64,000 bases of DNA from Tectiglobus sp965224045 (lineage in GTDB: Bacteria; Pseudomonadota; Alphaproteobacteria; Rhizobiales; Hyphomicrobiaceae), in assembly GCA_965224045.1 (NCBI GenBank), contig CBDCYD010000016.1:930001-994000 (forward strand), written 5' to 3'. Every line of letters starts with the position of its first letter. Position 1 is the stretch's first letter. Position numbers and translations under genes: made by a program. Positions 16,424 through 25,565 of the stretch are shown here, piece after piece. The notes beneath the pieces were generated by a model. That model made no database searches and was not told the DNA's origin. It saw nothing but the letters and a program-made list of their open reading frames with translations.

Positions 16424-16933
16424 TCAGGAGACGGCTGCGCCGTTGGCTTCACCTGCCTGAGGGCGCTGGATGCCGGCAAGAGGATCGTCCGAGCGCCGCG
16501 ACTTGCCTTCGAAATACGCACCTTGTTCGATCGCGAGGGACTGGTGGTGGACGTCGCCCTCGACGTGGCTGGTCGATTGCAACATGACCTTGCGGCCGCG
16601 GATCGACCCCATGACATGGCCGCGCACAACGACCTCTTCTGCGTTGACGCCGCCGGTGATACGCGCCTTTTCGCCGATCACGATATGCGTGCCGTGCAAA
16701 TCGCCCTGTACTTCACCGTCAACCTGTACCTCACCACTGGAAATCAGGTTGCCCATGATGGTGAGATCCGGACCGATCATCGAGGGGGCGCCACGGTCGG
16801 CCGCCGGGCGGGCCATCGTCGGTCGGTTGGGGGGCGTCTGAGAGTTGGCTGCCGGAGTGGAGCCAAAGGTGGTGCTCGGCGATGCCGGTGCGCCGGTATC
16901 CTGCTCTGGTTTCTTGCCGAAATTTGATAACAT
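16424..16933 (-). CDS. Bactofilin family cytoskeletal protein
   Basis: 169 residues from ATG 16933, preceded by GAGGGACGAGGGA. The N-terminal 45 residues are flexible and rich in Pro, Ser and Thr. The core (about 52-140) is a right-handed beta-helix with regular Gly/Val repeats: IGPDLTIMGNLISSGEVQVDG, EVQGDLHGTHIVIGE, ARITGGVNAEEVVVRG and VMGSIRGRKVMLQSTSHVEGD. Bactofilins polymerise without nucleotide and position cell-wall enzymes. The usual M23-peptidase neighbour is missing. Weak promoter signals (TTGACA on this strand near 17094) lie upstream. Confidence 0.88.
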   Translation of the reverse strand: MLSNFGKKPEQDTGAPASPSTTFGSTPAANSQTPPNRPTMARPAADRGAPSMIGPDLTIMGNLISSGEVQVDGEVQGDLHGTHIVIGEKARITGGVNAEEVVVRGHVMGSIRGRKVMLQSTSHVEGDVHHQSLAIEQGAYFEGKSRRSDDPLAGIQRPQAGEANGAAVS

Positions 16934-17185
16934 TCCCTCGTCCCTCCGACGCCGATCGATGGCGGTCATAGACCGTCACCGGGCGAAATCCGTCTGCACT
17001 CCGGCCAAGCTTCGGTCAACCGGTCGTGCCCTCCAAAACGCGCGGACGCTAGCACACTCCAAGGGTTTCGCCGAATCGATTTGTCGCCTGTCAAGGCATT
17101 ATCCAGAGGCACGGCGACGCAAATGGAACAGGTTGGAATGAGTACATGCCCTCAGAGGGCTGTTAAATTGGTTGCGGGTACAATT

Positions 17186-17216
17186 TTGACGCGAAATGTT
17201 CGCGCTATCGTATAAT
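17186..17216 (+). promoter_or_regulatory. Promoter-like sequence facing into the 3' end of the DUF455 gene
   Basis: TTGACG (17186-17191) and a perfect TATAAT (17211-17216) with a 19-base spacer, on the plus strand. The only gene downstream in that direction for 1.7 kb is on the opposite strand, so a transcript would be antisense to the DUF455 and bcp genes. The spacer is 1-2 bases longer than ideal. Confidence 0.4.
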
Positions 17217-17224
17217 TCTAAAGG

Positions 17225-18085
17225 CTACGGCGGTGCGCCAAATGCCGTGAGAGGTTTGTAAAATCCGGGCGTCAGGCCCGCGCCCGAACGGGCTCCTTGA
17301 TTGAATGGCGGGCGCAGCGGGGCGCGGAAATGGCGACGGACCAGGCGCTGAAACGTCGGCTCCAGCGGCCGGCCATCGCGATGGCAAAGGAAGCGGAACC
17401 AGCGCATGCCGGCGGCGACGTGGCGTTTTTCGTCGCGGTAGATGATCCTCAAAATATCGGCCGAGGCGTAATCGCCGGCAGTATCGAGTGCGTCGATCAT
17501 CGGCGGGCCGACGTCGAGCCCACGGGCCTCGAGCAGCAGCGGAACCACGGCCAGGCGGGCGAGGAGGTCGTGTCCGGTATCCTGGGCGGCCTGCCAGAGA
17601 CCGTCATGAGCCGGCAGATCGCCGTAGCGGCCATTCAGGGCTTTCAGACGGGCCGACAAAAGATCAAAATGCTTGGCTTCCTCCAGACCGACTTGAACCC
17701 AGTCGTTGAAGAACGTTCGCGGCATCGGCAGCGTCGCAAAACGGGCAATGAGATCCCAGGTCATGTCAACCGCGCTCAGCTCGATATGGGCGAGGGAGTG
17801 GAGCAGGGCAAAACGGCCCCGGGCGCCGGAGCGCGAGCGCTTCGGCATCATCCGGGGCGGAAGCAATTCGGGCAGATCCGGGCGACCCGGGCGGTCAGGC
17901 AGCGTAAGGGTTTGGCCGGGGCGGGAGGCCGGCAGGCGCTGGGCAAACCACAGTTTCGCCGTTCGCCTGGCGCGGCCGGTCTTCGTGGCAAGGTCGGCCT
18001 CTGCCACGATGGCGGCGGCCGCCGATGCAAGACTGCGGGGCTTCCCGTTAGGTTCGGTGTGATCTTCGGCGGGCGGCGCAAGCAC
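17225..18085 (-). CDS. DUF455 ferritin-like domain protein
   Basis: 286 residues from GTG 18085. The conserved helices of DUF455 carry the likely di-iron ligands: LLHSLAHIELSAVDMTWD, FNDWVQVGLEEAKHFDLL, VPLLLEARGLDVGPPMI and IIYRDEKRHVAAGMRWF, i.e. repeated E/H and ExxH motifs of a ferritin-like four-helix bundle. The family is related to MiaE-type hydroxylases, but its reaction is not established. The gene starts 3 bases after the bcp stop on the same strand, so the two are very likely co-transcribed, which suggests a link to oxidative stress. Confidence 0.85.
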   Translation of the reverse strand: MLAPPAEDHTEPNGKPRSLASAAAAIVAEADLATKTGRARRTAKLWFAQRLPASRPGQTLTLPDRPGRPDLPELLPPRMMPKRSRSGARGRFALLHSLAHIELSAVDMTWDLIARFATLPMPRTFFNDWVQVGLEEAKHFDLLSARLKALNGRYGDLPAHDGLWQAAQDTGHDLLARLAVVPLLLEARGLDVGPPMIDALDTAGDYASADILRIIYRDEKRHVAAGMRWFRFLCHRDGRPLEPTFQRLVRRHFRAPLRPPFNQGARSGAGLTPGFYKPLTAFGAPP

Positions 18086-18088
18086 GGC

Positions 18089-18559
18089 TCAGGATGCCGA
18101 GAGTTGGCCAGCGGCTTCGAGCACGGCCTCGGCGTGGCCGGGCACTTTTACCTTGCGCCAGATCTTTGCAATCTTGCCTTTGTCGTCGATCAGAACGGTG
18201 GTGCGCTCAACGCCCATGTATTTGCGCCCGTACATCGATTTTTCGACCCAGACCCCGTATTTCTCGAGCACCTTCTTTTGCTCATCCGATGCGAGCGGCA
18301 CGGTGAGGTTGTGCTTGGTCTTGAATTTGACATGGCTTGCGATGCTGTCCGGCGAGAGCCCGACGACCGTGACGCCGGCCTTCTTGAATTTGGCCTGGAG
18401 TTCGGAGAAGGCTATGGCCTCCTTGGTGCAGCCCGATGTGTCGTCCTTCGGGTAAAAGAACAGCACCACCTTGCCGCCCTTCAGGGCGCCGAGATGAATG
18501 GTCCGGCCGTCGTCTCCCGGAAGTTTGAAGTCCGGCGCTTTCTTGCCTTCTTCAAGCAT
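18089..18559 (-). CDS. bcp: Thiol peroxidase of the BCP/PrxQ family (1-Cys form)
   Basis: 156 residues. FFYPKDDTSGCTKEAIAF holds the peroxidatic cysteine C44 in the TxxC context of peroxiredoxins; FKLPGDDGRTIHLGALKGG and TTVLIDDKGKI are typical of BCP. C44 is the only cysteine in the protein: the resolving cysteine that many BCPs have five residues later is isoleucine here, so it should work by a 1-Cys mechanism with an external thiol. It reduces hydroperoxides in the cytoplasm. It leads the bcp-DUF455 pair and has a promoter overlapping a palindrome. Confidence 0.92.
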   Translation of the reverse strand: MLEEGKKAPDFKLPGDDGRTIHLGALKGGKVVLFFYPKDDTSGCTKEAIAFSELQAKFKKAGVTVVGLSPDSIASHVKFKTKHNLTVPLASDEQKKVLEKYGVWVEKSMYGRKYMGVERTTVLIDDKGKIAKIWRKVKVPGHAEAVLEAAGQLSAS

Positions 18560-18953
18560 GTGGATGTGCCTTTCTTTGGTCGCTTTTCACCTTCGGTATC
18601 GCAAAGTGTTGCGCCGGTGGCGGGCGCAGGGTTCGATTTGTGTGTATTGCGAGATTTCTAGCCGTGTCGCAGGCAATGTAAATACATTGCCGTGGAGGAA
18701 TCGGTGAACGTAGCGTCGGACGTGGACGGCGCGTGGCCGTGCGCGCGAGCGGTCAGGCGCCGGAGCGCGCGTTGCGGTTGGTTCAGTGGTGCGTTCGATG
18801 GGTCGTACAGGCGATGTCTGCAGTCGTCGGGTCAGAGGCAATGGTGGTGGTGCAGCGGACATGCAATATCAGCTCAACGGTCGAAATTTGCCTGCGGCAG
18901 ACGCGCGAACCGGTCCTGTCAGGCATCATCAGTCGCAGTGATTCGAGCGAGAG
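18560..18953. other. Divergent intergenic region between bcp and the AsmA-like gene
   Basis: 394 bases. The right part is open in several frames, but the translations look like noise (Arg/Ser/Gly-rich, no motifs). Apart from the bcp promoter and palindrome I see no promoter that can be assigned with confidence to the rightward gene. Confidence 0.4.
18655..18691 (-). promoter_or_regulatory. bcp promoter overlapping a perfect palindromic operator
   Basis: GGCAATGTA-AA-TACATTGCC (18672-18691) is a perfect 9-bp inverted repeat. On the minus strand it overlaps TTTACA (18682-18677), which with a 16-base spacer and TAGAAA (18660-18655) gives a plausible promoter for bcp, about 95 bases before its start. 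A repressor bound there would cover the -35 box. The regulator is unknown. Confidence 0.55.
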
Positions 18954-21900
18954 ATGAAAGCGCCCGTGTCCAACGACGAGACGACAAAACGACGACGGCG
19001 GCGCGTACCAGCGCAAAGCCCGAAGGCAGACCGCAACTGGTCCGTGGCCAGGCGGATCGCGAGCCTGGCGGCCATGGTGGTCGTGCCGATCGTGCTCCTG
19101 GTCGGAGTGGCAGCCGCAATTCTCTACGTGCGTTTGCTCAATGGGCCGATTTCGATTTCGTTCTTGAAAGCGCCGATCGAACGAGGAATTGCAGCCGAAC
19201 TCGGGGGCTTCAACGTCAGCATCGGCGAGTCCGTCGTGGCGCTGCGCGGACACAGCTTTGAGTTTCGCCTGAAAGACGTGCGCCTCAGGAATCAACACGG
19301 CAAGACCGTCGGGATTGCGCCGCTGGCTGCGGTTGAGGTGAGCCGCACGGCGTTCCTGTCGGGCGTGATTTCACCTTCCCGTATCGTCCTGATCGAGCCC
19401 CGCATGCTCGTGTTCTACTCGCCAGAGTCCGGCGTGTCATTGAGCATCGCCGGTGGCGGGCAGAGTAAGGCGGAGCAGCCTGTCGGCACCGAACTGCGGC
19501 CAAGTCTGGCCAACGACAGCGGCGATGGTTCGCGTGCCTCGCAGACCGAACGGACCGTCACCGTCGATCGGATCGATCTTGCCAAGGCGATTGCAGGCCT
19601 CGTGCGGCGGGCGCGGCAGAAGCGTCATGCGACGTCCTTCCTCGATCGCGTCGGGTTGCGCAATGCGGCGGTGATCGTCGACCACAACGGCGCGCGTACG
19701 GCGCTACGCGTGCCATCGGCCGAATTCAATCTGAGGCATTCCGTTGTCAGCAGCGTGCTGACGGGGGACATTGCGATCGCCTCGCCGCGCGGTACCTGGG
19801 GGCTTGCAGTCAGAGCCGAAGAAACGCGCGAGACCGGGCAAGTGCGCCTGACCACGGCGGTCAAGGACTTGTTTCCGCAGGCGATTGCGAATGCGGTTCC
19901 CGGCCTTGCCGTGCTCAATAACTTCCGCTTCCCGATCTCTGCAAAGGCGGACTATGTGCTCTCGTCTGAGGGCAACGTTCTGGCGGGTGCATTCGATGTC
20001 CTGCTGGGGGCCGGCAAGCTGCAGCTGCCGTGGCTCGGTAAGGACACGCCCAGCCTCAACGGGGCACGGCTGAGGTTCCTCTACAGACGCGGCGAAGACC
20101 ATATCACGGTCGAGCCTTCGACGCTGCACTGGGCGCAAAGCAAGGTCGTTTTCGGCGGCACCATCAAGCACCGGACGGCCGGTGCCGCCGGTGGTGCATG
20201 GGACTTTGCGTTGCGCTCCACGGACGGCCGGCTGGCGACCACGGGCAGCGGTGAATTCATCAAGTTGAAGCGCTGGGATGCCAAGGGCACGCTGCTGCCG
20301 TCGCAAGGCATTGTCACTCTCGACAAGGTCGTCACTCAGGCCGGGGGTGGCAGTCTCGTGATGGACGGCGTGCTTTACACCGGGATTGCGCCCGGCATGT
20401 CGGTGGAAGGCCGTTACAGCCCGATGTCGGCACGCAATTTCCTTGGGTTCTGGCCGTCCTATCTCGCCCGCGATGCACGTATCTGGGCGGCCAAGCATGT
20501 TCATGCCGGGCAATTGCGTGGCGGGACCTTCAAGTTGCGCCTGCGTGCGCCGAGCGACGCACAACGCCGGGAGGGCCAGACGCAGTCCGACTATGCAATG
20601 ACTGTGAATGCGACGCTTGGTGACGTGCGCTTTAGCGCCAATGAACGACTGCCGCCGATGTTTGCTCCTTCCGTGCGGATTGATTTCAAGGATGATGCGT
20701 TTGCCGTGGACGTGCCGCAGGCGGCCTTCATTCTCGGAGAAGAGCGTTCCGTGGTCGCGTCCGGAGTGCGGGTCGAGACGCGGGACATCTTTGCCGCGGA
20801 GGTCGATAGTGTGGCGCGGTTCGATATAGCGGGCAGTCTGAGCGACGGCCTTGCGATAACGCAGCAACTGGGTGTTCTCGAAGGAAAACTTGCCGCGATA
20901 CTGAGGTCGCGCGTCGCTGGCAAGGTGCGCGGTCGGTTCGAGGTCAGCCAGCCGCTTGTCAGGCAAGGAGCGTTGCCGGACCCCAGCGTCACCGGGCAGC
21001 TTCGCATAACGGATGGCCGGGCCAAGAAAGTGTGGGGCGGCCTTGATGTCAAAGGCTCCAACGTCATTGTCGACATTGAATCGTCCGGTCTGACGGCGCG
21101 CGGTGAAATGCTACTCAAGGGGGTGCCGGTCAAACTTGCCTGGCGACGTCAGTTCGATGTTGCAGAAGGCCGTCAGCCGCCGTTGCAGCTCAAGGCATCG
21201 CTGGATGACACGGATCGCCAACAGCTCGGGCTTGCGGTCAATCATATTTTACAGGGACCGATCAACGTCGATGTGACGGTGCCGACGAATCCGGACGAAG
21301 GCGGCGCCGGCAGCGCCCATGTCCGCGTAGATTTGACGGATGCCCGCATTACCGTCGAAAGCCTGGCCTGGACAAAGGCTGCAGGCCGGCAGGCTGTTGT
21401 CGACTTCGAGGTCGGGGCCGAGACGGAGCGTGGGCGCGAACTGAAAGATATCCGGATGGACGGCAAGGATGTGGCGCTGCGCGGCAAGGCGCAGCTGAAC
21501 CGCGCCGGCAAGCCAATATCATTCGACATTGCAGACTTCAATGTCGATGTCGTTACCCGTCTGCAGATCAAGGGACAGCGGCGGGCCGGAAACATATGGC
21601 GCGTTTCAGTGCGCGGGCAATCGTTCCAGGGCCGCGACTTCTTCCGGTCGCTATTTTCAATCGGTAGCGACGATGCAGTGGGCGGCAAAACGCCCGAGCC
21701 CGGTCTCGATCTCGATGCGCGCATTACCAACGTGCTGGGCTACTGGGACACGACGCTGCGCGATGTGCGCGTCGACGTCTCCAAACGTTCAGGCAAGATG
21801 ATCGCGCTTAGCGCATTCGGGAAGTTCCCGGGCGGTGGCGTTCTGCGGGCGGTTGTCGAAAAGGAGGCCAAGACCCGCAAACTGGTCGCCACGACCGATA

Positions 21901-22574
21901 ATGCCGGTGCCGCGTTCAAGCTTGTCGGGTTTTATCCGAACGTAAGCGGCGGGAAGCTGCAGTCGATCATCAATCTCGGGGACACGCGTTCGCAGTCACG
22001 CAGCGGCGTGCTGACGGTTCGCCGTTTCAACATCCTCGGTGACCAGGTGGTCAGCGAAGTCTTGCAGAGCAGAAGCCGCAAATCGGGCCGGAGACCAAAG
22101 CAACAGCAGCGTGAGACGATCCAGTTTGATTGGATGCGGGTGCCGTTTCTGGTGGGTGGCGGGCGGTTTGTAATGCGGGATGCCGAGCTGCGCGGACCCG
22201 TGCTGGGCGTGCTGCTTTGTGGCAAGGCGGACTTCAATTCCCGCAAAATCCAGGTGGCCGGCACCTACATTCCGTTGCAGGGGCTGAGTTCGGTGATCGG
22301 CTCCATTCCCGGCATCGGCAACTTGCTGGCGGGCCCGAAAGGCGAAGGTGTCATCGGCATCAATTTCGAAGTGCGCGGAGTGATGGACCGGCCGGACGTG
22401 TTGGTCAATCCGCTCAGCGCCGTAACACCTGGAATTTTCCGGGAGGTCTTTCAGGTCGCCTGCCCTGACTCGAAGTTCGTGCGCAACGTCAAACTGCGGG
22501 CGAGACCGAAGTCGGGCGGTGGTGCCAAGATCGGCGACGGCTGGCGGTCCGAGACGTTCCGGTCGACGGATTGA
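18954..22574 (+). CDS. YhdP/AsmA-like membrane-anchored protein (DUF3971 type)
   Basis: A 1206-residue protein. A basic N-terminus (TKRRRRRVPAQ) precedes one transmembrane helix at about 38-60 (LAAMVVVPIVLLVGVAAAILY). The rest is a long, beta-rich periplasmic region of repeating short strands, as in AsmA/TamB/YhdP bridge proteins. The C-terminal segment DWMRVPFLVGGGRFVMRDAELRGP, GTYIPLQGLSSVIGSIPGIGNLL and GVIGINFEVRGVMDRPDV matches the end of this superfamily. Such proteins form hydrophobic channels thought to carry phospholipids to the outer membrane. It is a single-gene unit converging on tyrS. Confidence 0.85.
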   Translation: MKAPVSNDETTKRRRRRVPAQSPKADRNWSVARRIASLAAMVVVPIVLLVGVAAAILYVRLLNGPISISFLKAPIERGIAAELGGFNVSIGESVVALRGHSFEFRLKDVRLRNQHGKTVGIAPLAAVEVSRTAFLSGVISPSRIVLIEPRMLVFYSPESGVSLSIAGGGQSKAEQPVGTELRPSLANDSGDGSRASQTERTVTVDRIDLAKAIAGLVRRARQKRHATSFLDRVGLRNAAVIVDHNGARTALRVPSAEFNLRHSVVSSVLTGDIAIASPRGTWGLAVRAEETRETGQVRLTTAVKDLFPQAIANAVPGLAVLNNFRFPISAKADYVLSSEGNVLAGAFDVLLGAGKLQLPWLGKDTPSLNGARLRFLYRRGEDHITVEPSTLHWAQSKVVFGGTIKHRTAGAAGGAWDFALRSTDGRLATTGSGEFIKLKRWDAKGTLLPSQGIVTLDKVVTQAGGGSLVMDGVLYTGIAPGMSVEGRYSPMSARNFLGFWPSYLARDARIWAAKHVHAGQLRGGTFKLRLRAPSDAQRREGQTQSDYAMTVNATLGDVRFSANERLPPMFAPSVRIDFKDDAFAVDVPQAAFILGEERSVVASGVRVETRDIFAAEVDSVARFDIAGSLSDGLAITQQLGVLEGKLAAILRSRVAGKVRGRFEVSQPLVRQGALPDPSVTGQLRITDGRAKKVWGGLDVKGSNVIVDIESSGLTARGEMLLKGVPVKLAWRRQFDVAEGRQPPLQLKASLDDTDRQQLGLAVNHILQGPINVDVTVPTNPDEGGAGSAHVRVDLTDARITVESLAWTKAAGRQAVVDFEVGAETERGRELKDIRMDGKDVALRGKAQLNRAGKPISFDIADFNVDVVTRLQIKGQRRAGNIWRVSVRGQSFQGRDFFRSLFSIGSDDAVGGKTPEPGLDLDARITNVLGYWDTTLRDVRVDVSKRSGKMIALSAFGKFPGGGVLRAVVEKEAKTRKLVATTDNAGAAFKLVGFYPNVSGGKLQSIINLGDTRSQSRSGVLTVRRFNILGDQVVSEVLQSRSRKSGRRPKQQQRETIQFDWMRVPFLVGGGRFVMRDAELRGPVLGVLLCGKADFNSRKIQVAGTYIPLQGLSSVIGSIPGIGNLLAGPKGEGVIGINFEVRGVMDRPDVLVNPLSAVTPGIFREVFQVACPDSKFVRNVKLRARPKSGGGAKIGDGWRSETFRSTD

Positions 22575-22613
22575 CCGTGCATGCGGTCTTGCTTTTGCGC
22601 CGGCCGGCACGCG

Positions 22614-23879
22614 CTACGTCGGGCGCAGTAGGACGTGGCGCTTCTTGCCAAGCGACAGTTTGATGACGCCTTCGCCGGTGACATCTTGGCGCGTCAGTGC
22701 GGCGCGTTCATCTGCGATCACCGCGTCGTTGAGCCGGAGGCCGCCGCCCTTGAGCTGGCGGCGTGACTCGCCGTTGGACTTGGTCAGGCCGGCCGTGACA
22801 AATGCCGCAAGGACGCCAATGCCGGCATCGAGATCCGCACCGGAAATGTCGATTGTCGGCAGGCCTTCGGCGAGGGTGCCCTGTTCAAATGTCTGCTCGG
22901 CCGTGCGTGCTGCGTTTTCGGCGGCTTCGCGTCCATGCAGGAGCGCCGTGGCCTCGGTCGCCAAGGCCTTTTTCGCCTCGTTGATCTCGGCGCCGGCAAG
23001 GGCTGCGAGCTTTGCAACTTCGTCGAGCGGCAGTGTCGTGAACAGTTTCAGGAAGCGGCCGACATCTGCGTCCTCGGTGTTGCGCCAGTACTGCCAGTAG
23101 TCGTAGGGCGACAGCAATTCGGCGTTGAGCCATACGGCGCCGGAGGCGGTCTTGCCCATCTTGGCGCCCGACGACGTCGTCAGCAGCGGACAGGTCAGCG
23201 CGTAGAGCTGGTGGGTCCCCATGCGCCGGCCGAGGTCGATGCCGTTGATGATGTTGCCCCACTGGTCGGACCCGCCCATCTGCAGGTTGCAGCCGTAGCG
23301 GCGGGCTAGCTCGACGAAATCGTAGGACTGCAGGATCATGTAGTTGAACTCGATGAACGACAACTCCTGCTCGCGCTCGAGGCGCAGGCGCACCGAGTCC
23401 ATCGCCATCATCCGATTGACGGAAAAGTGGCGGCCGACGTCGCGCAGCATTTCGATGTAGTTGAGCGCGGTGAGCCATTCGGCGTTGTCAGCCATTACAG
23501 CGTCGCTGGCCTCGTCTCCAAACCGCAGAAATCTGGCGAAGACGTCTTTGATCGTCTCTTTGTTGGCCTCGATGGCCTCGATCGTCAGCATCTGGCGCGA
23601 TTCATCCTTGCCGGACGGGTCGCCGACGCGGGTTGTTCCACCGCCCATCAATACGATCGGTTTGTTGCCGGTGTGCTGCAGCCAGTGCAGCATCATGATC
23701 GAGATCAGCGAGCCGATGTGCAGCGATGGCGCGGTGCAGTCATAGCCGACGTAGCACACGACTTTGCGGTTTGCGGCCAGTTGATCGAGGCCGGCAAAGT
23801 CCGAACACTGGTGGATATAACCGCGTTCCTTCAGGATCTTGAGGAAGTCGGATTTCGGTGCAAAGTCAATTTCGTTCAT
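22614..23879 (-). CDS. tyrS: Tyrosyl-tRNA synthetase
   Basis: 421 residues, normal for bacterial TyrRS. The class I HIGH motif is HIGS at 54-57; the KMSKS motif is KMGKT at 240-244. YVGYDCTAPSLHIGSL, GGGTTRVGDPSGK, YDFVELARRYGCNLQMGGSDQWGNI and a C-terminal S4 RNA-binding domain (QLKGGGLRLNDAVIADE) confirm the assignment. It charges tRNA-Tyr with tyrosine. It is divergent from anmK; the 180 bases between them contain an imperfect 15-base direct repeat (GGCAGATTCGGTGAT / GGCAGGTTCGGGCTT at 23880-23909) of unknown meaning. Confidence 0.97.
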   Translation of the reverse strand: MNEIDFAPKSDFLKILKERGYIHQCSDFAGLDQLAANRKVVCYVGYDCTAPSLHIGSLISIMMLHWLQHTGNKPIVLMGGGTTRVGDPSGKDESRQMLTIEAIEANKETIKDVFARFLRFGDEASDAVMADNAEWLTALNYIEMLRDVGRHFSVNRMMAMDSVRLRLEREQELSFIEFNYMILQSYDFVELARRYGCNLQMGGSDQWGNIINGIDLGRRMGTHQLYALTCPLLTTSSGAKMGKTASGAVWLNAELLSPYDYWQYWRNTEDADVGRFLKLFTTLPLDEVAKLAALAGAEINEAKKALATEATALLHGREAAENAARTAEQTFEQGTLAEGLPTIDISGADLDAGIGVLAAFVTAGLTKSNGESRRQLKGGGLRLNDAVIADERAALTRQDVTGEGVIKLSLGKKRHVLLRPT

Positions 23880-24059
23880 GGCAGATTCGGTGATGGCAGG
23901 TTCGGGCTTGGCAGAATGCGCCGGCAGCCCGGTTTCGTGCTAGGGTTCGGATGATGGTTGTGCATGCCGCGTTCGGCGCCCGATTGCAAGCCGGTGGAGT
24001 TCCGGGAACGTCGTTGTGCAGTGCGCTGCAAGGATCGGGCCATCGGTGGGTCACGACAA

Positions 24060-25172
24060 ATGGGCAAGATCAGACGTGCGATTGGGTTAATGAGCGGTAC
24101 GTCCATGGACGGTATCGACGTCGCTGCGATCGAGACGGACGGCGACACGGTCGTGCGGCGGCTGGAGGGCTTCTCGGTCAGCTACGACGACGCATTTCGG
24201 CAACGGCTGGCGCATGGGATCCGTGAAGCGGATCGGCTCGAAGAGCGCGATCGGCGACCGGGGCAGTTGGCGCAGCTCGAACGCGACCTGACATCGCAGC
24301 ACGTTGAAGCCGTGGAGGCGTGCCTGTCGCGGCAGAAATGGCAGGGCCGAAACGTCGATGTCATCGGATTTCACGGGCAGACCCTGCTGCACCGTCCGGA
24401 GCGGCGACTTACCTTGCAAATCGGTGACGGGCGGGCGCTGCATGCGGCAACCGGAATACCCGTCGTCTACGATCTCAGGGCCGCCGACGTGGCGGCGGGC
24501 GGCCAAGGTGCGCCGTTGGCGCCTGTCTATCACCGGGCGATGGTGGCGAAGCTTCCGGAACGGCCCGTGGCGGTGATCAACGTCGGCGGGGTTGCCAACG
24601 TGACCTGGATTGGCGGGCGCGGAGATCTGATCGCGTTCGATACGGGGCCGGGAAACGCTTTGATTGATGACTGGATGCGCGAGCGGGAAGGGGTATCGCA
24701 CGATCGAGACGGCGCCCTGGCAGCAACCGGCCGTGTCGACCAGGACCGCCTCGCGCAGGTGCTCGACAATCGCTACTTTGCGCTGCGTCCGCCGAAATCG
24801 CTCGATCGCAATGCGTTCGACGTGTCTTGCCTTTCCGGGCTTGGTACGGCGGATGGTGCAGCGACACTGACGGCATTGACCGCGCACACGATTGCGAAGG
24901 CCTGTGCCCACATGCCGGTCGAGCCGGTGTTGTGGGTGGTATGCGGTGGCGGCAGGCGCAACCGCACGCTCATGAGCATGCTTGCCGGTGCGGTGCGCAA
25001 TGCGGTCGTGCCGGCCGAGGTGCTCGGGTTCGACGGTGACACGGTCGAGGCCGAAGCCTGGGCGTATCTGGCGGTACGCGCCCTTGACGGCGCAGCTTTG
25101 ACGTTTCCCGGCACGACCGGTGTCGGTGCGGCGCTATCGGGGGGCGTGATCGTGGGACAACCGCCGGATTAG
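24060..25172 (+). CDS. anmK: Anhydro-N-acetylmuramic acid kinase
   Basis: 370 residues from ATG 24060 (MGKIRRAIGLMSGTSMDGID); longer in-frame starts upstream add unconserved sequence. GLMSGTSMDGID (9-20), VIGFHGQTLLHRP, LQIGDGRALHAATGIPVVYDLR, VINVGGVANVTWI, FDTGPGNALID, a C-terminal VCGGGRRNRTLM and VEAEAWAYLAVRAL match AnmK of the ASKHA kinase fold. It hydrolyses and phosphorylates 1,6-anhydroMurNAc to MurNAc-6-phosphate in peptidoglycan recycling. MurQ is not in this window. It is monocistronic. Confidence 0.95.
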   Translation: MGKIRRAIGLMSGTSMDGIDVAAIETDGDTVVRRLEGFSVSYDDAFRQRLAHGIREADRLEERDRRPGQLAQLERDLTSQHVEAVEACLSRQKWQGRNVDVIGFHGQTLLHRPERRLTLQIGDGRALHAATGIPVVYDLRAADVAAGGQGAPLAPVYHRAMVAKLPERPVAVINVGGVANVTWIGGRGDLIAFDTGPGNALIDDWMREREGVSHDRDGALAATGRVDQDRLAQVLDNRYFALRPPKSLDRNAFDVSCLSGLGTADGAATLTALTAHTIAKACAHMPVEPVLWVVCGGGRRNRTLMSMLAGAVRNAVVPAEVLGFDGDTVEAEAWAYLAVRALDGAALTFPGTTGVGAALSGGVIVGQPPD

Positions 25173-25214
25173 ACCGGGGCTGTCCCGGCGGCAACCAGAT
25201 TGCGCGATGCAGGT

Positions 25215-25565
25215 CTATTCGGCGGCTTCGTCCTGGGTCGCGAGATCGACCGGTTTGCCGTCGACGCGAACTTCGCCGGCCGCGTTGTCGACGGTGACGT
25301 AGTGGTCGTAGTAGGTGAGCGTCGGGCGGGCGCCGAAGCGCTCTTCGATCCAGCCCCACCAGTCATCGTTGAACCAGGCCTGTGCCGCGGCCCGCGACTC
25401 AAACAGGTAGACGCCGCCGCCGCAGTCCTCGCCGTTCAGGTAGTCCTTGCGGATCAGGCCTTCGACCTTGCGATAAATCGGGGCGGAGGCGAGGCCGCGT
25501 GCAACGGCGCCATCCTTGTCCGGCTTGGGTGTTGCGCGTGGAATTTGTACAACTGCAATGATCAT
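25215..25565 (-). CDS. YdhR-like dimeric alpha+beta barrel protein
   Basis: 116 residues. A ferredoxin-like fold with the pattern of the YdhR/monooxygenase-like family: an N-terminal strand MIIAVVQIP, KVEGLIRKDYLNGEDCGGGVYLFESR and AAAQAWFNDDWWGWIEERFGARPTLTYYDHY. The C-terminal tail (from about 95) is acidic and less conserved. YdhR homologues are suggested to act on aromatic or quinone-like compounds, but most are uncharacterised. It shares its strand with the hydrolase gene that ends 143 bases upstream; co-transcription is possible. Confidence 0.75.
   Translation of the reverse strand: MIIAVVQIPRATPKPDKDGAVARGLASAPIYRKVEGLIRKDYLNGEDCGGGVYLFESRAAAQAWFNDDWWGWIEERFGARPTLTYYDHYVTVDNAAGEVRVDGKPVDLATQDEAAE

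Noticed and set aside
17297..18661. 454-codon plus-strand open frame
   Set aside because: It is antisense to the DUF455 and bcp genes, whose products are clearly recognisable; its translation has no family features.
18692..19261. 190-codon plus-strand open frame with a GGAGG site before the AsmA-like gene
   Set aside because: It overlaps the start of the 1206-residue gene in another frame and has no recognisable sequence.
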